A DNA stretch of 64,000 nucleotides from Corallococcus macrosporus (GCF_017302985.1 NZ_JAFIMU010000007.1:2294001-2358000); one strand, 5' to 3'. Numbered from the stretch's first letter, positions 8,802 to 17,902 are shown. Translations and numbers: made by a program. Notes: a model not told the origin generated them from the sequence alone.

Positions 8802-11254
8802 GGCAACGGCCCCTCCACCAATCGCAACACATCCGCCAGCACCCCCGCCGCCGTCACCGCGGCTCCCGCGCCGTAGCCTCGGATCACCAGCGGCGTGGGG
8901 CTGTAGCGCTCCGACAGGAAGCTCAGCGCGTTCTCGCCGCCCTTCACCGCCGCCAGCGGATGCTCCAGCGGCACCGGCACCAGTCCCACGCTCACGCCCT
9001 CCGGTCCCACGCTGCCCACGTAGCGCAGCACCTTGCCTTCCTTCCGGTGCGCGTCCACCCGCTTCTGGAAGACCGCATCCGCCTGCGGCAGCCGCGCCAG
9101 GAACTCCGGCAGCGGCCCCTTCGCGTCGAACTCCTCCGGCAACAGCGACGCCAGCGCCACCTCCTCCAGCTCCAGCGTGCGCCCCAGCTCACGCGCGAGG
9201 ATGAGCACCTTGCGCGCCACGTCCGTGCCCTCCAGGTCGTCTCGCGGGTCGGGCTCCGTGAAGCCCTTCTCCATCGCCGTGCCCACCGCCTTCGACAACG
9301 GCACCCCGGCCTCCGTCAGCCCCAGGATGAACGACAGCGAACCCGACAGGATGCCCTCCACCCGGTGCACCGTGTCTCCCGTGCGCAGCAGGTTCTTCAA
9401 CGTGTCGATGACCGGCAGCCCCGCCCCCACGTTCGTTTCGTAGAGGAACCTGCGCTGGTGCCGCACCGCCGTCTCCCGCAGCGCCCTCCAGTGCTCCTGC
9501 CGCCCCGCGTTGGCCTTCTTGTTCGCCGTCACCACATGCAGCCCGGACGCCATCAGCGCGGGATAGCCCAGCGCCACGTCCTCGCTGCTCGTGCAGTCCA
9601 CGAAGATGGGCCGGCCCGGCCTGCGCGCCTTCGCCCACGCGCGGAACGTGTCCAGCGTGAAGCCAGTCTCACTCGCCTCCAGCCGCGCCTTCCAGCCGTC
9701 CAGCGCCACGCCCTCCGGCGCCACCAGACTGTGTCTGCTATTGGCAATGGCACACACCCGCAAATCCAACCCATGCGCCCGCAGCTTCGGCGCCTGCTGG
9801 TGGATCTGCCGCAGTAGCTCCCCGCCCACCGTGCCCACGCCCGCCACCAGCAGCTCCACCACCTCCGTGGTGCCAAAGGCCTTGCGGTGCACGTGCGCCA
9901 TCGCTCGCGGCCCGTCCTCGCGTGAAATCACCGCGGAGATGCTGCGCTCACTGGACCCCTGCGCGATGGCCGCGATGCTGCAATCCACGTCCGCCAGCGC
10001 GCTGAAGAACGTCCCCGCCACGCCCACCCGGTGCCGCATCCCGTCTCCCACGATGCTCAACACCGCGAGCCCCGGCTGGTGCTCGATGGGGTCCACCTTC
10101 CCCGCCTCGCGCTCCACCTCGAACGCATCCTCCAGCGCCAGCACCGCCTTCGCGGCCTCCGCCTCTCCCACGCAGAAGCTGATGGAGGACTCGCTGGAGC
10201 CCTGGGTGATCAGCACCACGGAGATGGACGCGCGCGCCATCGCCTCGAAGACGCGCGCCGCCGTGCCGGGCACGCCCTTCAGCCCCGCCCCCGCGATGTT
10301 GATGAGCGCGATGTCCGGCAGGAACGACAGCCCGCGCACCGGGTGCCGCGACGACGGCGCCGTGGCCGTCACCCGCGTGCCCGGGTGCTCCGGCCGGAAG
10401 CTGTTGCACACGCGCACCGGGATGCCGCGCTCCCTCGCGGGGGCAATGGACTTCGGGTGCAGCACCTTCGCGCCGAAGTAGGCCAGCTCCATCGCCTCCT
10501 CGAAGCTCACCTCCTCCAGCGCGAACGCCTCCGGCACCAGCCGCGGGTCCGCGCTGTAGATGCCGTCCACGTCCGTCCAGATCTCCAACAGCCGCGCATC
10601 CAGCGCCGCCGCCGCCAGCGCCGCCGAGTAGTCCGACCCACCCCGCCCCAGCGACAGCGTCTTGCCCCGCGCGTCGCCCCCGAAGAAGCCCGGCATCAAC
10701 ATCAGCCCCGGTCCGCCGTCACGAAGGGGCGCGAACCGCGCGCGGATCTCCTCCACCCGGGGCGTGGCCTGGAGCGGATCCCCCGTGCACACCAGCACCT
10801 GCCTCGGGTCCACGCTCATGGGCCCAAGACCCCGCGCCTCCAGCAGCGCCGCGAGCAGCAGGCACGACGCCCGCTCCCCCAGCGCGGACAGGTGCGCGAG
10901 CACCGTCGGCGAGCACTCCCGCAGGAGCCCCACGCCCTGCAACAGCCCGCGCAGCTCGGCGCCCAGCGCCACCAGCCCCTCCGCCAGCGGCCGCGTCTGC
11001 GCGGGCTTCAGGTCCGCGCCCAGCGCCCTCGCGATGGCGGAGTGCGTTTCGTCGAACCGGGCGCAGGCCTCCTGCACGGACTCGCCCTCCTGCGCCACCC
11101 TCGCCGCCTCCACCAGCAGGTTGGTGATGCCCGACACCGCGGACGCCACCACCATCACCCGCTCGGCCTTGCGCGCCTGTTCCACCAGCGCCACCACCCC
11201 GCGCATCCGTTCCGCATCCGCGACACTGGTGCCACCGAATTTCATCACGCGCAT
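8798..11254 (-). CDS. thrA: Bifunctional aspartate kinase / homoserine dehydrogenase
   Basis: An 818-residue protein, the usual length for E. coli-type ThrA. It starts at ATG 11254 with GAGGAGG six bases upstream. The aspartokinase domain begins immediately with MRVMKFGGTSV. Two ACT-type regulatory segments follow; the second contains the AIAQGSSERSISAVI stretch typical of allosteric Thr sites. The homoserine dehydrogenase part follows with VAGVGTVGGELL (NAD(P) binding), VTANKK and the catalytic-domain GILSGSLSFIL. The enzyme catalyses the first and third steps of Thr/Met synthesis from aspartate. A Thr-rich leader ORF and a terminator lie upstream. Confidence 0.93.
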   Translation of the reverse strand: MRVMKFGGTSVADAERMRGVVALVEQARKAERVMVVASAVSGITNLLVEAARVAQEGESVQEACARFDETHSAIARALGADLKPAQTRPLAEGLVALGAELRGLLQGVGLLRECSPTVLAHLSALGERASCLLLAALLEARGLGPMSVDPRQVLVCTGDPLQATPRVEEIRARFAPLRDGGPGLMLMPGFFGGDARGKTLSLGRGGSDYSAALAAAALDARLLEIWTDVDGIYSADPRLVPEAFALEEVSFEEAMELAYFGAKVLHPKSIAPARERGIPVRVCNSFRPEHPGTRVTATAPSSRHPVRGLSFLPDIALINIAGAGLKGVPGTAARVFEAMARASISVVLITQGSSESSISFCVGEAEAAKAVLALEDAFEVEREAGKVDPIEHQPGLAVLSIVGDGMRHRVGVAGTFFSALADVDCSIAAIAQGSSERSISAVISREDGPRAMAHVHRKAFGTTEVVELLVAGVGTVGGELLRQIHQQAPKLRAHGLDLRVCAIANSRHSLVAPEGVALDGWKARLEASETGFTLDTFRAWAKARRPGRPIFVDCTSSEDVALGYPALMASGLHVVTANKKANAGRQEHWRALRETAVRHQRRFLYETNVGAGLPVIDTLKNLLRTGDTVHRVEGILSGSLSFILGLTEAGVPLSKAVGTAMEKGFTEPDPRDDLEGTDVARKVLILARELGRTLELEEVALASLLPEEFDAKGPLPEFLARLPQADAVFQKRVDAHRKEGKVLRYVGSVGPEGVSVGLVPVPLEHPLAAVKGGENALSFLSERYSPTPLVIRGYGAGAAVTAAGVLADVLRLVEGPLP

Positions 11255-11360
11255 GACACGGCCTCCTCGCGGAACGGCGGAACTCGGGGGCTGGGGGGAC
11301 TCATCGGAAGCGGGGTCATGCGGGGCCTCTGGGGATTCGACCGACGGGTGTGGGGCAACG

Positions 11361-11392
11361 AAAAAGCCCCGCGCTCGGGAGGAGCGCGGGGC
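11361..11392 (-). terminator. Putative thr attenuator (intrinsic terminator upstream of thrA)
   Basis: On the minus strand an 11-bp perfect stem (arms 11366-11376 and 11382-11392, 5-base loop) is followed by five T residues (11361-11365). It lies about 40 bases after the stop of the Thr-rich leader ORF and about 107 bases before the thrA start. This is the arrangement expected of transcription attenuation. No antiterminator pairing was worked out. Confidence 0.75.
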
Positions 11393-11433
11393 CGGGTTCG
11401 GAAGGGGGACCTTCAAGAGGTCCGCTTCGGAAG

Positions 11434-11514
11434 TCAGGCGGTCCGTGCTCCGTCAGGAGTCAGGCCGGTGCGAGTGCGAGTCTCGGTCAGGACGGTCCGC
11501 ACGCGCGCGCCCAC
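11434..11514 (-). CDS. thrL: Putative threonine leader peptide
   Basis: Reading from GTG 11514 to TGA 11434 gives a 26-residue peptide in which 7 residues are Thr, six of them within 13 positions (TVLTETRTRTGLT). A purine-rich GAGGGGA lies about 11 bases upstream of the GTG. An in-frame ATG at 11565 would give 43 residues with 9 Thr. Ribosome stalling at these Thr codons under Thr starvation would favour read-through of the terminator at 11361-11392 into thrA. Ile codons, which also count in the E. coli thr leader, are absent. Expression of the peptide is inferred from position and composition. Confidence 0.65.
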   Translation of the reverse strand: MGARVRTVLTETRTRTGLTPDGARTA

Positions 11515-11694
11515 GGAGGACGTCGTCCCCTCGTGCCGCTGGCTGCTCCCGCTGCGTCCGGCCATGACGCCCCATCCTAGCCGCTTCCTCGCTCCCAGGT
11601 CAGGGGGCAGGCAACCAGCCCACCGTGGTGCTCGGGCGCGGCGCTGCCGACATTCAGCCTGTGTGAGCTGTCCCACCACCTTCCGGAGCAACCC

Positions 11695-11979
11695 ATGACC
11701 AGCCGCAAGAAGAGCGACACCGCCCACAAGCCCGGCTTCGCCAAGGACCGCGTGGAGCGGGGGCTGGAGGCGGACGACACCAAGCCCCTGTACGCGGACG
11801 ACGCCAAGCACTCCACCGAGGAGCAGAAGTTCGCCCTCGACAGCGACGGCCCCGTGGGCGGGCCCATCACCAATCCCCAGAGCGTCCTCGACAACGTGGA
11901 TGACGAGGAGCGCGAGCTGCAGGGCCGCCGCGCCGCCGACGCCCGCGAGGCCGCCGACAGGGAGCCCACCCGGGAATGA
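11695..11979 (+). CDS. Small hydrophilic acidic protein, unknown
   Basis: 94 residues, with GGAG 8 bases before ATG 11695. The sequence is highly charged and lacks hydrophobic stretches, signal peptide or cysteines. It is rich in Asp, Glu, Lys and Arg, so it is probably disordered. It is recognisable only as a small hydrophilic protein of the kind often found in myxobacteria. It is followed within a few bases by a strong bidirectional hairpin. Protein-coding status rests on the ribosome site, length and following terminator. Confidence 0.55.
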   Translation: MTSRKKSDTAHKPGFAKDRVERGLEADDTKPLYADDAKHSTEEQKFALDSDGPVGGPITNPQSVLDNVDDEERELQGRRAADAREAADREPTRE

Positions 11980-11985
11980 AAAAAA

Positions 11986-12017
11986 CCGGGGCCCCGACAC
12001 CCGCGTCGGGACCCCGG
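11986..12017. terminator. Bidirectional intrinsic terminator
   Basis: Arms 11986-11998 and 12005-12017 pair over 13 bp with one mismatch around a 6-base loop. On the minus strand the stem is followed by seven T residues, ending transcription of the M16 operon. On the plus strand it follows the small gene ending at 11979, with only a weak T tract. Confidence 0.8.
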
Positions 12018-12045
12018 CTTCAAATCCAGACAGTGAAGCGCCGCG

Positions 12046-13545
12046 CTACGGAGTCGCCGGCGTCTCCACCAGCGTGAGCTTGCCCAGGTTGAGCGGCGTC
12101 ACCTGCTCCTGGATGACCAGCGGGTCGCCCACGAGCACCACCTGCATGTTGGCGGGGTCCAGGTAGGACTCGGCCACGCGCTGCACCTCCGCGGCGCTGG
12201 CGTTCTCCAGTCCCTGCACGGTGCGCTTGAACTCATCCATCGGCCGGCGGTGGAAGTAGAGCTGCGCGGCGCTGCCGCCCAGGCCCTCCACCGTCTCGAA
12301 GGCGCCCGGGAACGCGCGGATGAGACCTTCACGCGCGGCGGCCAGCTCCTTCTCCGTGATGGGGTTGGACTTGATGCCGGCCAGCTCCTTGATGAACTCG
12401 TTGAGCGCCGGGCCCGTCACGTCCTGCCGCACGGCCGCGTACGCGGTGAGCGGACCCACGCCCAGGCGCGTGCCCAGGTGCGCGTTGGCGCCGTAGCTGT
12501 AGCCCTTGTCCTCGCGGATGTTCATGTTGAGCCGGCTGCCGAAGAAGCCGCCGAACACCGTGGTCGCCAGCTCCAGCGGGTACTCGTCCGGGTGGCCCGA
12601 GGCGAGGCCGGGACGGCCCACCAGCACCACCGTCTGCTCCAGGCCCGGCTTGGGCACCACGCGCACCTGCTGACGCGGCGGCGCGGGCGGCGCGGGCGGC
12701 GGCTTGGGCGCCACGGCCCCGCCCTTCCACCCGCCGAAGTACTTCTTCCCCCACTCCACGGCCTGCTGGAGCGTCACGTCGCCCGTCATGATGAGCGCGG
12801 CGGCGCGAGGGCCGGTGTTCTTCACGTAGAAGTTCTTCGCGTCCGCCAGCGTGAGGGCCTCCACCGTCTTGGGCGTGCCGCCGGACGTGTGGCCATACGG
12901 GTGGTCCGCGCCGAACACGGCCTGGTAGTAGGCCTGCTGCGCCAGGAAGTTCGGGTCGCCCATGCGGCGCACCAGCTCACCCAGCTGCTGCTTCTTGCGC
13001 CGATCGAAGGCCTTCGCGTCGAAGGTGGGCCGCAGCACGACGTCCGACAGCAGGCCCATCACCGCGTCCACGTTGGTCGTGAGCACGCGCGCGCCCACGA
13101 AGGCGCCGTCCGGATCCACCGACAGCGAGGGCGAAACACCCAGGTCCGCGAACGCGTTGTCCAGCGCTACCGTGTCGCGCTTGCCCGCGCCCTCCAGCAG
13201 CATGCGGTAGGACAGGTCCGCGATGCCCAGCTTCGCGGCGGGCTCCTGCGACACGCCCGAGGCGAAGGCGATGCCCGCGAACACCAGCGGCAATTCCTTG
13301 CGCGTGCTGACGATGACGGTGAGGCCGTTGTCCAGCTTCGCCTGCTCGAACGTGGGCAGCACCAGCTCCGGAGACGGGCCCGGCTTGGGCGGCTGGGCGC
13401 GGAAGGCCTCCGCGTCCTGCGCCGGTGTCTGGGGTTGCGGCTGCGCGGCGGGAGCCGTCTCGGCGGGAGGCGTCTCCGCGGGCTTGGTGGTGGCGCAGCC
13501 GGCGACGGACAGCGTGAGGAGGGCAGTGAGGATTCGGCGGTGCAT
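12046..13545 (-). CDS. M16-family peptidase-like lipoprotein, non-catalytic partner
   Basis: A 499-residue protein with a lipoprotein signal (lipobox VAGC) and then a Pro/Ala-rich linker. The M16 fold is recognisable from LDNGLTVIVSTRKELPLVFAG and SYGANAHLGTR, but the zinc motif HXXEH is replaced by LSYRMLLEG. It should therefore lack peptidase activity. It begins 2 bases after the stop of the gene at 13548-14963, which does carry HXXEH. The pair matches the two-subunit M16B arrangement, in which one chain supplies zinc and the other residues that hold the substrate. Probably anchored to the outer membrane and facing the periplasm. Confidence 0.87.
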   Translation of the reverse strand: MHRRILTALLTLSVAGCATTKPAETPPAETAPAAQPQPQTPAQDAEAFRAQPPKPGPSPELVLPTFEQAKLDNGLTVIVSTRKELPLVFAGIAFASGVSQEPAAKLGIADLSYRMLLEGAGKRDTVALDNAFADLGVSPSLSVDPDGAFVGARVLTTNVDAVMGLLSDVVLRPTFDAKAFDRRKKQQLGELVRRMGDPNFLAQQAYYQAVFGADHPYGHTSGGTPKTVEALTLADAKNFYVKNTGPRAAALIMTGDVTLQQAVEWGKKYFGGWKGGAVAPKPPPAPPAPPRQQVRVVPKPGLEQTVVLVGRPGLASGHPDEYPLELATTVFGGFFGSRLNMNIREDKGYSYGANAHLGTRLGVGPLTAYAAVRQDVTGPALNEFIKELAGIKSNPITEKELAAAREGLIRAFPGAFETVEGLGGSAAQLYFHRRPMDEFKRTVQGLENASAAEVQRVAESYLDPANMQVVLVGDPLVIQEQVTPLNLGKLTLVETPATP

Positions 13546-13547
13546 GA

Positions 13548-14963
13548 CTAGCGGGCCTCCTTGCCCGGGGCGGAAGACGGCGCGGCCTTGTTGGCGGGCG
13601 GCACCGCGTGAAGGACGACGCGGCCGTCGGGGCGCAGCACGTCGTTGGCGAACTGCTTCACCGACGCGGGCGTGACGTCCTGGTAGCGCGCCAGGTCCTG
13701 CGCGACGTAGCTGGGCTCGCCCACGAACTGGTTGTACGTCTGGAGCGTGTCGGACTTGCTGCCGGAGCCGCCCACGGCCTGCAGGCCCGCCAACTGGCGC
13801 GTGTCATAGCGGGTGCGCGCGCGGACAATCTCTTCCTGCGTGACGCCGTCCTTGCGGACCTCGTCCAGCACCGCGTCGATCTCCTTCTTCAGTTGATCCG
13901 TGGTGACGCCGGGCCGGGCCACCGCCTCGATGGAGAAGACGGACTGCGCGCCCTGGCTCTGCTGCACGGCCTCCACGCTCTGCGCCAGTTGCTTGTCCAG
14001 CACCAGCCGGCGGAACAGGCGGCTCGCGCGGCCCGTGCCCAGCGCGGTGGCGAGCACGTCCGCCGTCGCGTCCCCGGGCTTCAGGTACGGGGCGGTGAGC
14101 CAGGACATGGTGAGCAGGGGCAGCGTGGCCACCTTCTCGTCGTGGCGGATGACCGTCTCGCGCGCGACCTTCACCGGCTGCACGTCCGGGCGCTGGGGCT
14201 TGGGGCCCGAGGGCAGCGTGGCGAAGTACTTCTCCACCAGCGCCTTGGCCTTCGCGGGGTCGAAGTCGCCCACGATGGCGAGCGTCGCGTTGGCGGGCGC
14301 GTACCACTTGCGGAAGAACGCCTTCACGTCCTCCACCGTGGCCGCGTCCAGGTCCTTCATGGACCCGATCACGTTGCCGGAGTACGGGTGCGGCGCGGGG
14401 AACAGCGCCTGCCACGCCTTCTCCTGCGCTTCACCGTAGGGGGCCGTCTCCACGCCCTGACGGCGCTCGTTCTTCACGACCTCCTTCTGCGTCTGGAGGC
14501 TCTTCTCCGTGATGGCGTCCAGCAGGAAGCCCATGCGGTCGCTCTCCAACCACAGCGCCGTCTCCAGCAGGTTGCTGGGCACGGTCTCGTAGTAGTTGGT
14601 GCGGTCGAAGCTGGTGGTGCCGTTGAGGTCCGTGGCGCCCGCCTGCTCCAGCAGGCCGATGTGCACGTCGTCCGGCACGTGCTTGGAGCCCTGGAACATC
14701 ATGTGCTCGAAGAGGTGCGCGAACCCGGTGCGGCCCGGCTGCTCGTCGTAGGCGCCCACGTGGTACCAGACGTTGACGGCCACCACGGGCAGCTTGCGGT
14801 CCACGGAGAGGATGACCTCCATGCCGTTGGGCAGCGTGTACTTCTCATACGGGATGGCCAGGTTTTCGCGGCCGGGCTCCAGCGGCTTCGCCTCGGGGGT
14901 CTGCGCGAGCGCCGGAAGCCCCACGAACAGGGCCGCTGCGGCGAGGGCCTTCAATCGGGACAA
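13548..14963 (-). CDS. M16-family zinc peptidase, catalytic partner
   Basis: A 471-residue protein. The start is TTG 14963, chosen because GGAGG lies 4 bases upstream and the residues that follow form a signal peptide ending at ALAQ. The inverted zinc motif HLFEH occupies residues 83-87 and the downstream Glu lies in the KNERRQG region, the HXXEH...E ligands of insulinase/pitrilysin-type peptidases. It is predicted periplasmic and to work with the zinc-less lipoprotein encoded directly downstream. Likely role: degradation of short peptides; the target is unknown. Confidence 0.88.
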   Translation of the reverse strand: MSRLKALAAAALFVGLPALAQTPEAKPLEPGRENLAIPYEKYTLPNGMEVILSVDRKLPVVAVNVWYHVGAYDEQPGRTGFAHLFEHMMFQGSKHVPDDVHIGLLEQAGATDLNGTTSFDRTNYYETVPSNLLETALWLESDRMGFLLDAITEKSLQTQKEVVKNERRQGVETAPYGEAQEKAWQALFPAPHPYSGNVIGSMKDLDAATVEDVKAFFRKWYAPANATLAIVGDFDPAKAKALVEKYFATLPSGPKPQRPDVQPVKVARETVIRHDEKVATLPLLTMSWLTAPYLKPGDATADVLATALGTGRASRLFRRLVLDKQLAQSVEAVQQSQGAQSVFSIEAVARPGVTTDQLKKEIDAVLDEVRKDGVTQEEIVRARTRYDTRQLAGLQAVGGSGSKSDTLQTYNQFVGEPSYVAQDLARYQDVTPASVKQFANDVLRPDGRVVLHAVPPANKAAPSSAPGKEAR

Positions 14964-15086
14964 GGTTCCTCCACGGTTCAGGTCGGTCTCTCGCGCGCTT
15001 AGCACGCGCCCCGGAGCCTGTAAGCCGGAAGGCGACCGGGTGGGCGTCAGGGTGCCGTGTGTTGCTCGCCGTGCGACACTGCGGAC

Positions 15087-15920
15087 ATGAGCCTGGAGGT
15101 GCCCGCTTCCCAGCAGGTCCGTTGTGCCGTCCACCCGGAGCAGCCCGCGGGCGCCACCTGTACCCGCTGCGGGACCTTCCTCTGCGCGGACTGCGCCACG
15201 TCCGTGCCGGGCCTGGGCGTGCGGCTGTACTGCCAGGCCTGCGCGGCGCGCCCGGACGTGAACTACCTGGAGGCCCTGCGCCAGCGCTACTGGGGCAAGC
15301 GGGATGAATGGGCGTGGTTGGTGGCCGGCGTGACGCTGCTGCTCTGCGTGGGCGTGGCCGCCGCGCTGGCGCAGTGGGGGCTGCGCGCGACGCGGCAGTC
15401 GCTGTTCGCGCTGGTGCTGCTCGTCCCCGTGCCGGTGGGCGTGGCCTTCTTCCTGGGGCAGCGCTGGGCGCGGCACGCGCTGGTGCCCACGCCGCTGGTG
15501 ATGGCGGTGGCCGCGGACGCGCTGGAGCGCGACGGCCGCTTCCTCTTCTTCCTGTGCGCCATCCCCGGCCTGCTCATCGCGCTGCGCATCCACCGCGACG
15601 TGCGCAACCAGCTCTTCTTCCGGCTGCCGGTGTCGTCCGGAGCGCTGAAGCTGTTGTGGGAGCTGCGCTTCAACAACCCGCTGGCGCGTCAGGCCGTGCA
15701 CTTCGGCTTCGGCGCGGTGTTCATGCCGCTGCTCTCACCCATCGCGGTGATTTGCGGCGTGGTGGCGCTGACGCGCGTGGACCTGAAGGCCACTCCGCCC
15801 ATCGGCCGCCGGGGACAAGCCATCACCGGCATCGTCCTGGGGCTTGTCAGCCCGGCGGTCTGGGGGTTCTTCCTGGTGCCGATGCTGGACCGGTGGCTGT
15901 CCTCGATGGTCTACAAGTAG
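15087..15920 (+). CDS. Membrane protein with N-terminal B-box-like zinc finger
   Basis: A 277-residue protein from ATG 15087. Residues 10-55 have paired cysteines and one histidine (CAVHPEQ, CTRCG, CADC, CQAC), matching a B-box type zinc-binding domain. About five hydrophobic segments follow. The last two (LSPIAVICGVVAL and GIVLGLVSPAVWGFF) resemble the DUF4190 module. This zinc-finger plus membrane arrangement is common in myxobacterial proteins of unknown role. It is convergent with the lipoprotein gene ending at 15930. Confidence 0.7.
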   Translation: MSLEVPASQQVRCAVHPEQPAGATCTRCGTFLCADCATSVPGLGVRLYCQACAARPDVNYLEALRQRYWGKRDEWAWLVAGVTLLLCVGVAAALAQWGLRATRQSLFALVLLVPVPVGVAFFLGQRWARHALVPTPLVMAVAADALERDGRFLFFLCAIPGLLIALRIHRDVRNQLFFRLPVSSGALKLLWELRFNNPLARQAVHFGFGAVFMPLLSPIAVICGVVALTRVDLKATPPIGRRGQAITGIVLGLVSPAVWGFFLVPMLDRWLSSMVYK

Positions 15921-15929
15921 GGACGGCGG

Positions 15930-16697
15930 TCAGAAGGAACGGGTCTGCAGCTTGACCTGGGTGCGGATGGCGTCGCGCGCCCGGTCTCCGGCGCCCTGGC
16001 ACTCGCCGCCCACCTCGTCCAGGCTCCGCTTGGGCCCCGGCCGGGGCCAGTCTCCGTTCTCGTAGCACGCGGACAGGGGCAGCTCCTTCAGCCAGGCATC
16101 CTGGTCGAACATCACGCGCAGCGAGCCACCCTCCTCCAGCGTGAGGTCGGAGGCGGCCTCGAAGGACATGGCCGTGCCTTCCGGCAGGTCCAGGTCCATG
16201 CCCCAGGCCGCGTCTCCGGCGTGGACGGTCTGGGCCGTGAAGCCGTTCTTCCCCAACACGAAGGCGATCCGCCGGTAGGTCCCGGGAGGGAGCTCCATCA
16301 CGGCGCCGGAGGCTTCCCCGGACGGCAGGTTGATGCCGAACGGACCCGCGAGCGTCACCGTGGCCGGGGAACCTTCGGACTGCACACACCCGGTGCCTTC
16401 AGGGAGCCGGGCGCGCACGTCATCGCAGCCGAGCCCTCCCGCCAATTCCAGACGGATGTCGGACACCCGGACGCTCGCGTCCACCAGATGGAAGCGCATG
16501 CCATCGCCCGACTTGATGTCCGGAGGCGTGGGCGGGGACGTCATGGCCCGGACGCTGGAGGCCGGAGCCATCCCGGAAGACGCGCCCAGCAGGTTCGCGT
16601 CCAGCGAGAAGATGAGCCGGGTATGGGTTCCGGTGTTACAGCCGGACAGTCCCAGGGTCATCAAAGACAGACACAGCCAACGGGAAGTCATGGACAT
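15930..16697 (-). CDS. Small lipoprotein, paralogue 1 of a local family
   Basis: A 255-residue protein with signal and lipobox LSGC; ATG 16697 or 16691 could both serve as start and neither has a strong ribosome site. The mature part alternates a domain about the effect of a variable (MRFHLVDASVRVSDIRLELAGGLGCDD) with TVTLAGPFGINL and PPGTYRRIAFVL, close in pattern to the neighbour at 17010 and to DUF4382-like secreted proteins. The C-terminus GECQGAGDRARDAIRTQVK aligns with the ends of the neighbour and of the broken copy between them. Function unknown. Confidence 0.7.
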   Translation of the reverse strand: MSMTSRWLCLSLMTLGLSGCNTGTHTRLIFSLDANLLGASSGMAPASSVRAMTSPPTPPDIKSGDGMRFHLVDASVRVSDIRLELAGGLGCDDVRARLPEGTGCVQSEGSPATVTLAGPFGINLPSGEASGAVMELPPGTYRRIAFVLGKNGFTAQTVHAGDAAWGMDLDLPEGTAMSFEAASDLTLEEGGSLRVMFDQDAWLKELPLSACYENGDWPRPGPKRSLDEVGGECQGAGDRARDAIRTQVKLQTRSF

Positions 16698-16701
16698 GGG
16701 A

Positions 16702-16803
16702 TTACCGGGGGGATGCGAGGGACAGCTTGGGGCTGGCTTCGATGTTGTGTTTCACGCGTTCCGCGGCGCCTTCGCACGCACCCTCCCCTGTCTCTCCAGG
16801 CGC
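16702..16803 (-). pseudogene. Remnant 3' end of a third lipoprotein paralogue
   Basis: Reading the minus strand to the TAA at 16702-16704 gives ETGEGACEGAAERVKHNIEA, which aligns with ETGQGACAGAAERLRGDIEA at the end of the 17010 protein. The preceding LRLE is also preserved but in another frame, implying a 2-base insertion. No upstream part with a start codon or lipobox was found, so this is a decayed fragment. The rest of 16804-17009 shows nothing recognisable. Confidence 0.7.
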
Positions 16804-17009
16804 AGCGTGGTGCCGGCCCGAGGCCGGAAGTACGCAACCAGGGAATGGGGGCATGTCGGAAGCAACGCGTCAGGGGGAGCGCTTCCGGCCGGGCGTCCCG
16901 ATGCGCAGGCCCCGAAGGGCTCGCGAAGCCGCAGCATGCCCCAGCGCCGGGAAAAGAGAACAGCCCTTCCCTGCCCGGGGCATCCATGGAGAGACATTTC
17001 ACACGGCCG

Positions 17010-17792
17010 TCATGGACGGGGAGTCAGTCCCATCACGCCGCTGGCTTCGATGTCTCCGCGCAGCCGCTCCGCCGCACCCGCGCAGGCGCCCTGGCCTGTC
17101 TCCAGCCGCAGCAGGTCCCCCGAGAAGGTCAGGTCGCCGGACTCCAGACACGCCGCCACGGGTGTTTCCGCGAGCCAGGAGTCCACGAGCAGCCAGCCCT
17201 GGAGGCCGGAGCCATCCCCCGCCGAGGCGAAGTCCAGCGGGCCTCGGGGCTCGAAGCGGAGGACCGCGTCGGACTGGAAGTCCACCTCCAGCACCCGGGG
17301 CCGTCCCTGCCAGGTGAAGCTCGATCGGGACCGGAAGCTCGGCTCGGTGGACGTCCCCGGTTCCAGCCGGGCCTCGATGCGGGGATAGACGCCCGGGGGA
17401 ATGGGAAGGCCTCCTCCCCTGAGGGTCAACCCCCGCCGCAGGTCCAGATCCAAAGGGCCCGCCACGGTCAGCCGGCCCGGCCGTCCCTCCGCCGCGTCCT
17501 CGCAGCCCATCACCGGGGACAGTGCGTCCCGGTAGTCAGCGCACCGGATGCCCGGCGGCAATTCCAGACGCACGTCGAACAGGGTGACGAAGGCGCTGTC
17601 CACGTGGAACGTGAGGCCGTCCGCCGACTCGAGGAAGTACTCAGGGTCCGGGAGGGGCTCGCGTGCCGCGCGCACGCGGTTCGAGTGGAGGCTGAATGAC
17701 AGCGCATAAACGTCCGGCCCGTCGCCGCACGCGGAAAGACACAGCAAGGCGGCGGCAAGGCCGGAAGCACGCGAGCATGAAAGAGAGGGCAT
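17010..17792 (-). CDS. Small lipoprotein, paralogue 2 of a local family
   Basis: A 260-residue protein. The start at ATG 17792 gives a signal peptide with lipobox LSAC. The body follows the same order as the 15930 protein: LTFHVDSAFVTLFDVRLELPPGIRCAD, LTVAGPLDLDL, PPGVYPRIEARL, then LLVDSWLAETPVAACLESGD and the family C-terminus. The conserved DVRLEL / DIRLEL strand and paired cysteines suggest a shared beta fold. It is divergent from the CBS gene at 17903. Function unknown; an outer-membrane or periplasmic location follows from the lipobox. Confidence 0.7.
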   Translation of the reverse strand: MPSLSCSRASGLAAALLCLSACGDGPDVYALSFSLHSNRVRAAREPLPDPEYFLESADGLTFHVDSAFVTLFDVRLELPPGIRCADYRDALSPVMGCEDAAEGRPGRLTVAGPLDLDLRRGLTLRGGGLPIPPGVYPRIEARLEPGTSTEPSFRSRSSFTWQGRPRVLEVDFQSDAVLRFEPRGPLDFASAGDGSGLQGWLLVDSWLAETPVAACLESGDLTFSGDLLRLETGQGACAGAAERLRGDIEASGVMGLTPRP

Positions 17793-17902
17793 GGCGAAGA
17801 AGCCGCAGCATGCCCGGCACCCGGGGGAATGGACAGACAGTCCCGTGTCATCCGTCCACGCGGTGTCCACGCTGAAGGAGGAACCCCGGCAGGAGAGATG
17901 CC

